Origin: Streptomyces niveus
GTDB lineage: Bacteria; Actinomycetota; Actinomycetes; Streptomycetales; Streptomycetaceae
NCBI RefSeq assembly: GCF_001723055.1
Contig: NZ_MDCR01000075.1
Coordinates: 1 to 64,000, forward strand
DNA length: 64,000 nucleotides
Direction of reading: 5' to 3'
Shown: positions 8,494 through 18,558 of the stretch, one piece after another
How positions within the stretch are numbered: the first letter of the stretch is position 1
Layout of the letters: every line of letters starts with the position of its first letter
Program-made: the position numbers and the translations under genes
Notes under the pieces: generated by a model
What the model saw: the letters and a program-made list of their open reading frames with translations, nothing else
What the model was told of the DNA's origin: nothing
Databases searched by the model: none

Positions 8494-9513
8494 TCAGTAA
8501 CGGGGGCGCTGCTCGTCGTGGTTGGGGTCGTAGCCGTACTGCTGGGGCTCCTGCCGCGGCATCGGGGGGAGGTGCTCGCCCTCGCGCTGCTGGGGGACCC
8601 AGACCCCGCCGGGCGGCGTGTCCGCGCCGTACGCCTGCTGGCCGCCGGGTCCGGCGCTCTGGGCGTTCGGGTCGCCGTAGGGGGCGCCGTACGGGTCCAC
8701 GTAACTCTGCTGGCCGCCGTAACTGTCGTACGAGCCGTAGGAGTCGCCGCCGGTGGTCGCGCCGCTGTACGGGTCGGTGTAGGCGGCGTACTGCTGCTGG
8801 TCCGTGTCGTAGTCGTACTGCCCGCTCTGGCCGTGCTGGCCGTTCTGCCCGGCGTACGCGTCCTGTTGGCCGCCGTACACGTCCTGGCCCTGGCTCGCGT
8901 AGGGGTCCGTGGTGCCGTAGGCGTCGTTCGTGCCGTACCCGCCCTGGTCGGAGGACGGGGCGTAACCGGCGTACGGGTCGTAGTTGCCGTACTGGGTGGC
9001 CTGGTAGGCGGCGTCGCTGTACACGCCGTACTGCCCGGTCTCGTCGGGCATCGGCTCCGGCTCGTAGACGGACGCGGCGTACGGGGGCTCGTCGGGGACG
9101 GGACCGGCGGAGCCGGCGGGACCCTCGGGGCCGTGGTGGTCCTGGTGGCCGTCCGGGCCGGTGGTCACCGGCTGGTACTCCAAGTCCGAGACTTCCAGGC
9201 TCGGTTCGCGTGTCTCGGCCTCACCGGCGCCGGCCCTGCGGCGGCGGCTCGCGCCGGGGCTGCCGCCGATCGCCCAGCCGGTGGAGAAGCCGCGCCGGAA
9301 CGAGAGCGTCACATAGGTCTGTCCGATCGCGAACGCGATCGCGCCGACCGCGATGACCGGGACGGAGGCGAGCAGGACACCCAGCACCACGCCGACGAAG
9401 CCCGTGAAGGCGAGAAGTCGCCAGCGCAGTCGCGCCTTGTACTGAAGCAGCACTTCGCCCAGCAGCCACAGCGCGACGACGCCGAACGCGATGTAGAGGA
9501 CCGTCCAGCCCAT
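8494..9513 (-). CDS. membrane protein with long Tyr/Gln/Gly-rich low-complexity tail
   Basis: A 339-residue protein. The first 90 residues carry three hydrophobic segments (TVLYIAFGVVALWLLGEVLL, then two between about 30 and 70). From about residue 95 onward the chain is disordered: a basic linker, an acidic Glu/Pro stretch, then about 180 residues dominated by Tyr, Gln, Gly, Asp and Ala, with motifs such as DPYASQGQDVYGG and QYDYDTDQQQYAAYTDPY. This composition is prion-like. The ATG at 9513 follows GGAGAGGGG. Homologues are annotated only as hypothetical. The convergent oxidoreductase gene ends 47 bases away. Confidence 0.75.
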   Translation of the reverse strand: MGWTVLYIAFGVVALWLLGEVLLQYKARLRWRLLAFTGFVGVVLGVLLASVPVIAVGAIAFAIGQTYVTLSFRRGFSTGWAIGGSPGASRRRRAGAGEAETREPSLEVSDLEYQPVTTGPDGHQDHHGPEGPAGSAGPVPDEPPYAASVYEPEPMPDETGQYGVYSDAAYQATQYGNYDPYAGYAPSSDQGGYGTNDAYGTTDPYASQGQDVYGGQQDAYAGQNGQHGQSGQYDYDTDQQQYAAYTDPYSGATTGGDSYGSYDSYGGQQSYVDPYGAPYGDPNAQSAGPGGQQAYGADTPPGGVWVPQQREGEHLPPMPRQEPQQYGYDPNHDEQRPRY

Positions 9514-9535
9514 GCCCGCCCCTCTCCTGCGGTCA

Positions 9536-9554
9536 CCGCCCCGGAGCGGGGCGG
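9536..9554 (-). terminator. short hairpin after metF
   Basis: A seven-base GC stem (9536-9542 and 9548-9554) with a five-base loop lies just past the metF stop. No T-run is evident, so it is only a moderate terminator candidate. Confidence 0.4.
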
Positions 9555-9564
9555 GTACGACCGG

Positions 9565-10482
9565 TCAGGACTGCTCGTGCAGTCCGAGATTCTCGTAAAT
9601 TTCGAGCGTCGCCGTGGAGTTGTTGAGTGTAATGAAGTGGAGTCCGGGGACACCCTCCGCGCGCAGCGTCGCGCAGAACTCCGTCGCGTACTCGATACCG
9701 ATGGAGCGTACAGCGGCGGGATCGTCCTTGACGGAGAGGATCCGTTCTTTCAGCGCCGGGGGCACGACAGCGTTGCTGAGCTGCGAGAAGCGCTCAAGCT
9801 GCCGGACGTTGGTGATCGGCATGATCTCCGGGATGATCGGCGTGTCGCAGCCGGCGGCCGACACCTTGTCACGCAGCCGCAGATAGTCCTCGGGGTCGAA
9901 GAACATCTGGGTGATCGCGTAGTCGGCGCCCGCGCGGCACTTGGCCACGAAGTGCCGGATGTCGCTCTCCCAGTCGGTGGAGCGCGGATGCATCTCGGGG
10001 AAGGCCGCGACGCCGACGCAGAAGTCGCCGGACTCCTTGATCAGCCGGACGAGGTCGGCCGCGTACTCGACGCCCTCGGGGTGCTTGACCCACTCGCCTC
10101 TCGGGTCGCCGGGCGGATCCCCGCGTACGGCGAGGATGTTCCTGATCCCGGCGTCCGCGTACTGGCCGATCATGTTGCGCAGCTCGGCCACCGAGTGGTT
10201 CACGGCGGTGAGGTGGGCGACCGGGACGAGCGTGGTGTCGGCGGCGATGCGCTCGGTGGCCTTGACCGTGCCCGCGCGGGTGGAGCCGCCCGCGCCGTAG
10301 GTCACCGAGACGAAGTTCGGCGCGACGGCCTCGATGCGGCGCAGCGCGTTCCAGAGGTTCCGTTCGCCCTTCTCGGTCTTGGGCGCCCAGAATTCGAACG
10401 AGTACGACAACTTGCCGGTCGCCAGCAGATCACGCACCGTGCGGGCGTGGTCCGTCCTGATCGAAGCTGCGCCGAGAGCCAT
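9565..10482 (-). CDS. metF: 5,10-methylenetetrahydrofolate reductase
   Basis: A 305-residue FAD-dependent reductase that makes 5-methyltetrahydrofolate for methionine synthesis. The MetF fold is clear: [19 protein letters not shown] (about residues 26-44) carries the catalytic Glu, then [26 protein letters not shown], and FPEMHPRS and [14 protein letters not shown] in the barrel. The length matches bacterial MetF. A promoter of TTGGGT-17-TAGCCT ends six bases before the ATG and there is no ribosome site, so the message is probably leaderless. It follows thiE on the same strand with a 124-base gap. Confidence 0.95.
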   Translation of the reverse strand: MALGAASIRTDHARTVRDLLATGKLSYSFEFWAPKTEKGERNLWNALRRIEAVAPNFVSVTYGAGGSTRAGTVKATERIAADTTLVPVAHLTAVNHSVAELRNMIGQYADAGIRNILAVRGDPPGDPRGEWVKHPEGVEYAADLVRLIKESGDFCVGVAAFPEMHPRSTDWESDIRHFVAKCRAGADYAITQMFFDPEDYLRLRDKVSAAGCDTPIIPEIMPITNVRQLERFSQLSNAVVPPALKERILSVKDDPAAVRSIGIEYATEFCATLRAEGVPGLHFITLNNSTATLEIYENLGLHEQS

Positions 10483-10488
10483 ACGGAA

Positions 10489-10517
10489 AGGCTATCGAGG
10501 GTGCGGCGATCACCCAA
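10489..10517 (-). promoter_or_regulatory. metF promoter, leaderless layout
   Basis: On the minus strand TTGGGT (10517-10512) and TAGCCT (10494-10489) are 17 bases apart, and the -10 box ends six bases before the metF ATG. This predicts transcription starting at the start codon. Confidence 0.55.
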
Positions 10518-10606
10518 CCAGACCAGGGAATTTTGTCCGTTTCACACCATCCCTGCCCATTTTTTGGACCGTACGGACACGGCCCACCGCTGCCGCGTAC
10601 CGGCCG

Positions 10607-11275
10607 TCAGGCGACCCGGTCGCGTACGCGCTTCGCGAGGCCGGCGGCCGCCATGGCCGGATCGTCCGCCTCGGTGAGCGCCCGTACGACCACGACCCGG
10701 CGGGCCCCGGCGTCCAGCACCTCGTCGAGATTGCCCGCGTCGATCCCGCCGATCGCGAACCAGGGGCGCCGGGTGGCCAGCGACGCGGCGTACCGCACGA
10801 GGTCGAGTCCCGGGGCGTGCCGGCCCGGCTTGGTGGGGGTGGGCCAGCAGGGTCCCGTGCAGAAGTAGTCAACGCCGGGCTCGCCGGCCGCCGCCATCGC
10901 CTCGGCCTCGGAGTGCGTGGAGCGTCCGATCAGCAGATCCGTACCGAGGATGGCGCGGGCGGCGGAGACGGGCAGGTCGCCCTGGCCCAGGTGGAGCACG
11001 TCGGCGCCGATCGCGTGCGCCACGTCGGCCCGGTCGTTCACGGCGAGGAGCTTGCCGTGGCGCCGGCAGGCGTCGGCGAAGACCTGGAGGTGGTCCAGCT
11101 CCTCGGCCGCCTCCATGCCCTTGTCGCGCAGCTGCACGACGTCGACACCGGAGGTGAGGACGGCGTCCAGGAACTCGGGGAGATCCCCCTGCCGCTTCCG
11201 GGCGTCCGTGCACAGATAGAGCCGGGCGTCGGACAGCAGATCGAGTGCGCTGGGCGCACCGGGCACTGCGGGCAT
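10607..11275 (-). CDS. thiE: thiamine-phosphate synthase
   Basis: A 222-residue TIM-barrel enzyme joining the thiazole and pyrimidine phosphates into thiamine phosphate. Diagnostic segments are [16 protein letters not shown] (pyrophosphate and Mg site), [54 protein letters not shown] and [10 protein letters not shown]. The ATG at 11275 is preceded by GGGGGAG; the longer frame upstream lacks a ribosome site. It is transcribed away from the thiO-thiS-thiG operon and so lies outside the TPP riboswitch seen at 13.1-13.2 kb. One conserved ThiE position reads CWPTPTK rather than the commoner VFPTxTK. Confidence 0.93.
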   Translation of the reverse strand: MPAVPGAPSALDLLSDARLYLCTDARKRQGDLPEFLDAVLTSGVDVVQLRDKGMEAAEELDHLQVFADACRRHGKLLAVNDRADVAHAIGADVLHLGQGDLPVSAARAILGTDLLIGRSTHSEAEAMAAAGEPGVDYFCTGPCWPTPTKPGRHAPGLDLVRYAASLATRRPWFAIGGIDAGNLDEVLDAGARRVVVVRALTEADDPAMAAAGLAKRVRDRVA

Positions 11276-11338
11276 GCGGGTCTCCCCCGTCGGATCAAGA
11301 GCCGTGTCTGCCGGATCAGGGTCTTGGGACGGCCGTGC

Positions 11339-11367
11339 GCGGGGCGGGCCGGCGTGGCCCGGCCCGC
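11339..11367 (-). terminator. hairpin after the Rv2175c-type gene
   Basis: Two 12-base GC-rich arms with one mismatch (11339-11350 and 11356-11367) and a five-base loop lie 19 bases past the stop codon at 11386. Confidence 0.55.
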
Positions 11368-11385
11368 GTACGGCCGGTGGTGTCG

Positions 11386-11751
11386 TCAGACGGCGAGCGC
11401 CTGCGCGCGGCGCTTCACCTCCGTACCGCGATTCTCGCTGAGGGCCTGCGCGGGCGTGCCCGGCAGGGACGGGTCGGGAGTGAAGAGCCACTCGAGCATC
11501 TCTTCGTCGGTGAAGCTGTCGTCCCTCAGGAGCGTCAAGGTCCCCGCGAGGCCCTTGACCACCTTGTTGCCGTCGATGAAGGCGGCCGGCACCTGGAGCG
11601 CGCGGTTCTCACCGCGGCGCACGGCGATCAGCGTGCCTTCCTTCACGAGCTGGCGTACACGCGTCACCTCGATATCGAGCATTTCCGCGATATCGGGCAG
11701 GTGAAGCCAGGCAGGGACGAGAGCATCGATCTTTGCGTCAATCTCAGTCAC
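11386..11751 (-). CDS. Rv2175c-family DNA-binding protein
   Basis: A 121-residue protein with an N-terminal winged helix-turn-helix: [20 protein letters not shown] then [20 protein letters not shown] (about residues 15-55). The C-terminal half [20 protein letters not shown] leads to an [21 protein letters not shown] segment typical of the family. In M. tuberculosis Rv2175c is a DNA-binding protein phosphorylated by the kinase PknL, encoded beside it. Here a PASTA kinase gene lies 3.9 kb away, beyond an oxidoreductase and the thi operon. The start is GTG with no strong ribosome site. Confidence 0.88.
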   Translation of the reverse strand: MTEIDAKIDALVPAWLHLPDIAEMLDIEVTRVRQLVKEGTLIAVRRGENRALQVPAAFIDGNKVVKGLAGTLTLLRDDSFTDEEMLEWLFTPDPSLPGTPAQALSENRGTEVKRRAQALAV

Positions 11752-11796
11752 AGGACAAGCCTGCCATCCCGGACTGACAGTCGGAAGCCGAGCGGG

Positions 11797-13017
11797 TCAC
11801 AGGGCCGTCAGTTTGAGCGGTACGGCGGGGTCGGCGGCACGCTCCGTGTCGATCCGCGCGCCCGCCGCGACGAGCTTGCGGCCCTGCGCCAGATCACGCG
11901 GTCTGCCCACGGTCAGCAGCGCCACCAGCGCCCCGTCCCGCAGCCACAGGACCGACCAGGCGGCGCTCGCCGGATCGCCGCGCCACAGCAGCGTGCCGGC
12001 CCGCGCGTGGTGGCCCGCGTACTGCACGAAGCGGCCGAACTGCTCGGACCAGAAGTACGGCACCGGGTCGTACGGCTCGTGCGACTCACCGACGATGTCG
12101 GCGGCGACCGTACGCGGCCCCTGGAGCGCGTTGTCCCAGTGGTGCACCATCAGCCGTTCGCCGTAGCGGGCCGAGGGGAACGAGGCGCAGTCCCCGACCG
12201 CGTACACACCGGGCCACGAGGCGCGCAGCCGGTCGTCGGCGGTGACGGCGCCCTCGGGGCCCGTCGCGATGCCGGAGCCCGCCAGCCAGGCCGTGGCGGG
12301 CCTGGCGCCGATGCCCACGACCACGGCGTCCGCCGCCAGCTCGCGGCCGTCGGCGAGGGTCACCCTGCCGGGCTCGACGCCCGCCACGCGCGCGTGGGTG
12401 AGGAGTTCGGCGCCGCTCTGCGCGTACCAGTGCGCCATCGGAGTGGCGACCTCGGCGGGCAGGGCGCCTGCGAGCGGCCGGTCCGCCGCCTCGACGACGG
12501 TCACCTGGCAGTCGGCCTCCCTGGCCGCGGTGGTGAACTCGGCGCCGATCCAGCCCGCGCCGACCACGACGATGTGCCGCTTGCGGTCCAGGACGGGGCG
12601 CAGCCGCGCGGCGTCGTCCAGGGTGCGCAGCAGATGGACGCCGGGCACTCCGTCCGCGCCGGGCAGCGTGAGCGGTTCGGCCCCGGTGGCGAGGACGAGC
12701 ACGTCGTACGGAACCGGGCCCGCCTCTGTGTCCAGCTCCTGGTCCCCGGGGCGTACGCCGGTCACTTCGAGGCCCAGGCGCAGGTCCACCGAGAGCGCCT
12801 CGAAGTCCACGTCGAACGCCGAACTCTCCGCCGTCCCGAGGAGGACGGCCTTCGAGAGCGGAGGCCGGTCGTAGGGCTGGTGGGGCTCGGCGCCGATGAG
12901 GGTGACGGGGCCTTCGTAGCCCTGTTCGCGCAGTGCCACGGCGGTCTGCACACCCGCCATGCCCGCGCCGACGACGACGGCGCGCCGCTCGTCCGTCTGC
13001 TTCCGCTGCTCGCTCAC
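11797..13017 (-). CDS. FAD-dependent NAD(P)H:ferredoxin/rubredoxin-type reductase
   Basis: A 406-residue flavoprotein of the ferredoxin reductase (BphA4, rhodocoxin reductase) type. It has an N-terminal FAD motif VVVGAGMAGVQTAVALREQGY (read from residue 14), the conserved YDRPPLSK near 49-56, LVLATGAEPLTLPGAD, a second NAD-binding motif HIVVVGAGWIGAEFTTAAREADC, and the FAD-closing VYAVGDCASF. The usual partner would be a ferredoxin or rubredoxin, but none is encoded next to it. The GTG start is preceded by a TAAGGT -10 box six bases away, so it is probably leaderless. It is divergent from the thi operon. Confidence 0.88.
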   Translation of the reverse strand: MSEQRKQTDERRAVVVGAGMAGVQTAVALREQGYEGPVTLIGAEPHQPYDRPPLSKAVLLGTAESSAFDVDFEALSVDLRLGLEVTGVRPGDQELDTEAGPVPYDVLVLATGAEPLTLPGADGVPGVHLLRTLDDAARLRPVLDRKRHIVVVGAGWIGAEFTTAAREADCQVTVVEAADRPLAGALPAEVATPMAHWYAQSGAELLTHARVAGVEPGRVTLADGRELAADAVVVGIGARPATAWLAGSGIATGPEGAVTADDRLRASWPGVYAVGDCASFPSARYGERLMVHHWDNALQGPRTVAADIVGESHEPYDPVPYFWSEQFGRFVQYAGHHARAGTLLWRGDPASAAWSVLWLRDGALVALLTVGRPRDLAQGRKLVAAGARIDTERAADPAVPLKLTAL

Positions 13018-13023
13018 CCGAAC

Positions 13024-13029
13024 ACCTTA
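13024..13029 (-). promoter_or_regulatory. leaderless -10 box for the FAD reductase
   Basis: TAAGGT on the minus strand ends six bases before the GTG start at 13017, and no ribosome site intervenes. Confidence 0.5.
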
Positions 13030-13129
13030 AGGACCCGGCGGGGCGACGACTCCCTTACCCGGCGCGGGGAGAGGGGGTTACGCTGACTCGTGAAGCGCTT
13101 ATCGGCAGTAGCGAACAAGAGACTTCACA

Positions 13130-13222
13130 CCTCGCGGGAGCCCGGACGCAGCGGGCTGAGAGGGAGGCTGACGCGGCCTCCGACCGTACGAACCTGATCC
13201 GGGTCATGCCGGCGAAGGGAGG
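13130..13222 (+). promoter_or_regulatory. TPP riboswitch (THI element)
   Basis: The conserved TPP aptamer blocks are present in order: GCGGGAGCCC near the 5' side, the CTGAGA pyrimidine-sensing box (13156-13161), a variable GGAGGCTGACGCGGCCTCC hairpin, then CCTGATCCGGGTCATGCCGG (from 13193) of the pyrophosphate-sensing arm. The 3' end runs into GAAGGGAGGAG, the ribosome site of thiO, 10-15 bases before its ATG. Control is therefore probably by hiding that ribosome site when TPP is bound. Confidence 0.95.
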
Positions 13223-13234
13223 AGCGGGACGCCC

Positions 13235-14412
13235 ATGCGGTCATCTCATACCGATGTCCTCGTCGTCGGGGGCGGGATCATCGGCCTCGTCACCGCCTGG
13301 CGGGCGGCGCAGCGCGGACTCGGGGTCGCCGTCGTCGATCCGGAGCCGGGCGGCGGCGCCGCCCTGGTCGCCGCCGGAATGCTCGCCGCCGTCAGCGAAC
13401 TCGACCACGGCGAACAGACGTTGCTGGGGCTGAACATCGCCTCCGCGCGGCTCTACCCCGACTTCGTCGCCGAGCTGGAGTCGGTCACGGGCCGGGACAC
13501 CGGCTACCGCGCCTGCGGCACGCTCGCGGTCGCTCTCGACAGCGACGACCGGGCGCAGTTGCGTGAACTCCACGCCCTCCAAAGGAGGTCGGGTCTGGAG
13601 TCCGAATGGCTCACCGGCCGCGAGTGCCGACGGCTGGAGCCGATGCTCGCTCCGGGCGTACGCGGCGGTCTTCGGGTCGACGGTGACCACCAGATCGACC
13701 CGCGCAGGCTCGCGGCGGCCCTGGTGACGGCCTGCGAGCGGGCCGGGGTGGTCTTCCACCGGGCCTGGGCCGGGCGGCTGCGGGTGGTCGGAGACCGGGC
13801 CGCGGGGGTCACCCTCGCCGGCGGCCCCGAGCGGGGCGCCGAACTCGACGCCGGCCAGGTCGTGATCGCCGGGGGCAGCCTCAGCGGGCGGCTGGCGGGC
13901 GTGCCGGACGACGTCGTGGCGCCCGTACGCCCGGTCAAGGGCCAGGTCCTGCGGCTGACGGTGCCGCGCCCGTACGCGCCGTTCCTGTCCCGGACGCTGC
14001 GGGCCGAGGTCCGCGGCAGCCACATCTATCTCGTGCCGCGCGAGAACGGCGAGCTGGTCCTGGGCGCCACGAGCGAAGAGCTGGGCTGGGACACCACGGT
14101 GACGGCGGGCGGGGTGTACGAGCTGCTGCGCGACGCCCACGAACTCCTTCCCGGCATCACCGAACTCCCGCTCACCGAGACCCGCGCCGGGCTGCGGCCG
14201 ACCTCGCCGGACAACGCCCCGCTGCTCGGTCCGACCGCCCTGCCGGGCCTCCATCTGGCGACCGGGCACCACCGCAACGGGGTGCTTCTGACGCCCGTCA
14301 CCGGCCGGGTGATGGCGACCGTGCTCACGACGGGCGAACTCCCCGACGACGCACGGCCCTTCGCACCGGGCCGCTTCTCCCCCGCCGCCTCCGCACGTCT
14401 GGAGCAGCACGC

Positions 14413-14416
<4 letters not shown>
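13235..14416 (+). CDS. thiO: glycine oxidase, thiamine biosynthesis
   Basis: A 393-residue FAD enzyme that oxidises glycine to the iminoacetate (dehydroglycine) used by ThiG. The FAD motif is VLVVGGGIIGLVTAWRAAQ (about residues 8-26), followed by VVDPEPGGGAALVAAGMLA. It also has DHQIDPRRLAAAL and the C-terminal LRPTSPDNAPLLG and HLATGHHRNGVLLTP, all as in ThiO. The ATG at 13235 sits behind the ribosome site that forms the end of the TPP riboswitch. The stop overlaps the thiS start by four bases (ATGA). The thiO-thiS-thiG order is common in actinomycetes. Confidence 0.94.
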
Positions 14417-15461
<1,045 letters not shown>

Positions 15462-15600
15462 CGCCAGGAGACGCGCGCGGCGAAGGGCGGTCCGGGGGCC
15501 GGTGGCCGATTGCCGCGATGTGATGTGTGTGCTGTCACAAGACGGCTCCAGTGGCGCGTCAGGCCTGACCCGGGGCTGCGGGAGTGTCGGCGGCGGCTCG

Positions 15601-15606
15601 TAGACT
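15601..15606 (+). promoter_or_regulatory. leaderless -10 box for the PASTA kinase
   Basis: TAGACT lies six bases before the GTG at 15613, and no ribosome site precedes that start. The kinase therefore appears to have its own promoter, separate from thiG 151 bases upstream. Confidence 0.5.
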
Positions 15607-15612
15607 CAGCGG

Positions 15613-17658
15613 GTGGACACCACGCTCAAGGACCCCCTCGTCGGCCAGGTGCTCGACGGCCGTTACCGCGTCGACGCGCGCATCGCCGTCGGCGGCATGG
15701 CCACGGTCTACCGGGCGGTCGACACCCGGCTCGACCGGGTCCTGGCCCTGAAGGTCATGCACCCCGCCCTGGCGACCGACGCCGTCTTCGTGGAGCGCTT
15801 CATCCGCGAGGCCAAGTCCGTGGCGCGCCTCGCGCATCCGAACGTGGTGGGGGTCTTCGACCAGGGCGCCGAGGGCGCGTACGTGTATCTGGCGATGGAG
15901 TACGTCGAGGGCTGCACGCTGCGGGACGTCCTGCGCGAGCGCGGCGCCCTCCAGCCGCGTGCGGCGCTCGACATCCTGGAGCCGATGCTGGCCGCGCTGG
16001 GCGCGGCCCACCGGGCGGGCTTCATCCACCGCGACATCAAGCCCGAGAACGTGCTGATAGGGGACGACGGCCGGGTGAAGGTCGCCGACTTCGGTCTCGT
16101 ACGGGCCGTCGGCTCGGTCACCAACACCACGGGCACGATCCTCGGCACGGTCTCGTATCTGGCGCCGGAGCAGATCGAGTACGGCACCTCCGACACCCGC
16201 GTCGACGTGTACGCGTGCGGTGTCGTCCTGCACGAGATGCTGACGGGGGCCAAGCCGCACGGCGGCGACACCCCCGCGCAGGTGCTCTACCTGCATCTGA
16301 ACGAGGACGTGCCCGCGCCGTCCGCCGCGGTGCCGGGCATGGCGATCGAGCTGGACGAGCTGGTCGCCACGGCCACCGCCCGCAATCCCGAGATCCGCCC
16401 CGAGGACGCGGTGGCGCTCCTCGCGCTGACCCGTCGCACACGCGCGGCGCTCAGCGACGCGCAGCTGGACGCGGTGCCACCGCAGGCCACGAACGGAGCC
16501 GGTGGGCACGCGGGCGCCGCCGGCGCGTCCGGCCCGTCCCAGGACAGCCACGACGCCACCACCGGCGGCGAAGACGCCCGTACGAGCGTGATCCCGCGCC
16601 TGGTGCGCCCCTCGTCGCCCGACGACGGGTCCGATACGCCCGACCTCCCGCCGGCCTCCTCCTCGGGAGACGGCGTCCACCGCACCAGCCGGCTCACGAT
16701 GCCGCCGGGGCCGTCCGCCCCGCCCTCCCGGCCGCCCACGGGCCGCCGGGCCTTGCGCGGCGGCCTCGCCCGACCCCGCAAAGGCGTCCTCACGATCGTC
16801 GTGGCCGCGCTGCTGGTGCTGGGTGTGGGGATCGGCGTCTGGTACATCAACTCGGGGCAGTTCACCCGCGTCCCCTCCCTCCTCGGGCAGACCGAGCAGG
16901 TCGCGAAGAAGCGCCTGACCGACGCCGGGCTGGACGCGAAGGTCGGACACGACTTCAGTAGCACGTTCGAGCGCGGCACGGTCATGCGTACCGACCCCGA
17001 GCCCCGGTCGCGGATACGGGGCAACGGCTCGGTGACCCTGGTCATCTCACGCGGCCCGGAGATCGTGCGGGTCCCCGACCTGACCGGCAAGTCACTGGCC
17101 GACGCCAAGGACGCGCTGAAGAAGGCCGGTCTCGCGCCCGGCGTCATCACCCGGTCCTTCGACGAGGAGACCGCCCAGGGCGGGATCATCCGCACCCAGC
17201 CCAAGGCGGGTACGGAGCTGCGGCCCGACGCGGGAGTGGCCCTGGTCGTCAGCAAGGGCCGGCCGGTCCACATGCCCGACGTGACCGGCCAGTCCGAGGA
17301 GGAGGCGACCGCCTCGCTCGAAGACGCCGGACTCGATGTGAAGATCGCCGCCGAGCGGGTCAACTCCCCCGAAGAAGAGGGCTCGGTGGCCGAGCAGTCC
17401 GCCAAGGAGGGCAGCAGGCTCGCCCGCGGCGACACCGTCACGCTGACCATCTCCAAGGGCCCGCGGATGATCGCCGTCCCCGATGTCACGGGGAAGTCGA
17501 TAGACGACGCAAGGGCCGAGCTGACGGACGCGGGCTTCGAGGTGGAGGTCGACCGGAGCTTCCCGTTCCTGGACGACACGGTGGCGAAGCAGTCCGTCGA
17601 CGGCGGCGGGACGGCCGCCGAGGGCAGCACCATCACGATCACGACCAAGGGAATCTGA
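15613..17658 (+). CDS. PknB-type Ser/Thr protein kinase with four PASTA domains
   Basis: A 681-residue membrane kinase. The Hanks kinase domain fills about residues 10-275: Gly loop AVGGMATVY, LALKVMHP with the catalytic Lys, HRDIKPENVLIGDD, VADFGLV, and the LGTVSYLAPEQIE activation segment. A Pro/Ser-rich linker leads to one membrane helix (about 391-412). Four PASTA repeats (about 415-681), each with a VPDVTGKS-like opening, lie outside the cell, where PASTA domains bind peptidoglycan fragments or lipid II. M. tuberculosis PknL, the positional counterpart, lacks PASTA domains. The Rv2175c-type gene nearby encodes a plausible substrate. The next gene starts three bases after the stop. Confidence 0.9.
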   Translation: MDTTLKDPLVGQVLDGRYRVDARIAVGGMATVYRAVDTRLDRVLALKVMHPALATDAVFVERFIREAKSVARLAHPNVVGVFDQGAEGAYVYLAMEYVEGCTLRDVLRERGALQPRAALDILEPMLAALGAAHRAGFIHRDIKPENVLIGDDGRVKVADFGLVRAVGSVTNTTGTILGTVSYLAPEQIEYGTSDTRVDVYACGVVLHEMLTGAKPHGGDTPAQVLYLHLNEDVPAPSAAVPGMAIELDELVATATARNPEIRPEDAVALLALTRRTRAALSDAQLDAVPPQATNGAGGHAGAAGASGPSQDSHDATTGGEDARTSVIPRLVRPSSPDDGSDTPDLPPASSSGDGVHRTSRLTMPPGPSAPPSRPPTGRRALRGGLARPRKGVLTIVVAALLVLGVGIGVWYINSGQFTRVPSLLGQTEQVAKKRLTDAGLDAKVGHDFSSTFERGTVMRTDPEPRSRIRGNGSVTLVISRGPEIVRVPDLTGKSLADAKDALKKAGLAPGVITRSFDEETAQGGIIRTQPKAGTELRPDAGVALVVSKGRPVHMPDVTGQSEEEATASLEDAGLDVKIAAERVNSPEEEGSVAEQSAKEGSRLARGDTVTLTISKGPRMIAVPDVTGKSIDDARAELTDAGFEVEVDRSFPFLDDTVAKQSVDGGGTAAEGSTITITTKGI

Positions 17659-17661
17659 GGC

Positions 17662-18552
17662 TTGACGCTCGCCGACCGCCCCTCCGACCGCCCGCGCAAT
17701 CCCGTCGGAGGCCATGTTCCGGTGGCGGGCGGCCTCGCCCGCGTGGGGCTGGCCTGGGCGCGTGACATCGGCGCCGAGACCGTCCAGGTCTTCGTCGCCA
17801 ATCCGCGCGGCTGGGCGACGCCGCCCGGCAATCCGGCGCAGGACGAACAGTTCCGTACGGAGTGCGCCGCCGAGGGGCTGTCGGCGTACATCCACGCGCC
17901 GTATCTGATCAACTTCGGCTCCCACACGGCGGAGACGGCCGAGCGGTCCGTGGACTCGCTGCGGCACAGCTTGCGCCGGGGCCGGGAGATCGGTGCCCCC
18001 GGCGTCGTCGTGCACACCGGTTCGGCGACCGGCGGGCGCTCGCGCGAGGTGGCGCTGGCGCAGGTACGGGAGCGGATGCTGCCGCTCCTGGACGAGCTGA
18101 CGCACGACGACGACCCGTATCTGCTGCTGGAGTCGACGGCGGGACAGGGCTTCTCGCTCTGCTCGCTCGCCGAGGACTTCGGTCCGTACTTCGACGCGCT
18201 CGACTCGCACCCGAAGCTCGGCATCTGCCTGGACACGTGCCACATCTACGCCGCGGGCCACGATCTGGCGGCGCCCGGCGGGACGCACCGGACGCTGGAC
18301 GAACTGGTGGCGACGGTGGGTCCGGGGCGGCTGCGGCTGATCCACGCCAACGATTCCAAGGACGTGTCCGGCGCCCGTAAGGACCGCCATGTGAATGTCG
18401 GCGCGGGCCATATCGGCGAGGCGCCGTTCCGGGACCTGTTCTCGCATCCGGCGACCGAGGGTGTGCCGCTGGTGATCGAGACCCCCGGCGGCAAGGAGGG
18501 GCACGCGGCGGACGTGGCGCTGCTCAAGAAGCTGCGCGAGGACACCCCCTAA
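17662..18552 (+). CDS. nfo: deoxyribonuclease IV (AP endonuclease)
   Basis: A 296-residue endonuclease IV-family TIM barrel that cuts DNA 5' to abasic sites and uses three zinc ions. Metal-site segments are visible: VGGHVPVAGGLA (first His), YIHAPYLINFGS, GVVVHTGSATGG, LLLESTAGQG, LGICLDTCHIYAAGHD, RLRLIHANDSKD, DRHVNVGAGHIG and LVIETPGG. The length is normal. The only suitable start is TTG at 17662, three bases after the kinase stop, with AAGGGA inside the kinase end as ribosome site. It is thus translationally coupled to the kinase gene. Confidence 0.88.
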   Translation: MTLADRPSDRPRNPVGGHVPVAGGLARVGLAWARDIGAETVQVFVANPRGWATPPGNPAQDEQFRTECAAEGLSAYIHAPYLINFGSHTAETAERSVDSLRHSLRRGREIGAPGVVVHTGSATGGRSREVALAQVRERMLPLLDELTHDDDPYLLLESTAGQGFSLCSLAEDFGPYFDALDSHPKLGICLDTCHIYAAGHDLAAPGGTHRTLDELVATVGPGRLRLIHANDSKDVSGARKDRHVNVGAGHIGEAPFRDLFSHPATEGVPLVIETPGGKEGHAADVALLKKLREDTP

Positions 18553-18558
18553 GGCCGG

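Noticed and set aside
8470..10677. A 735-codon plus-strand open frame opposite the Tyr/Gln-rich protein and metF
   Set aside because: It is a shadow of real minus-strand genes in very GC-rich DNA: Val/Gly/Arg-rich translation, no domain and no ribosome site.
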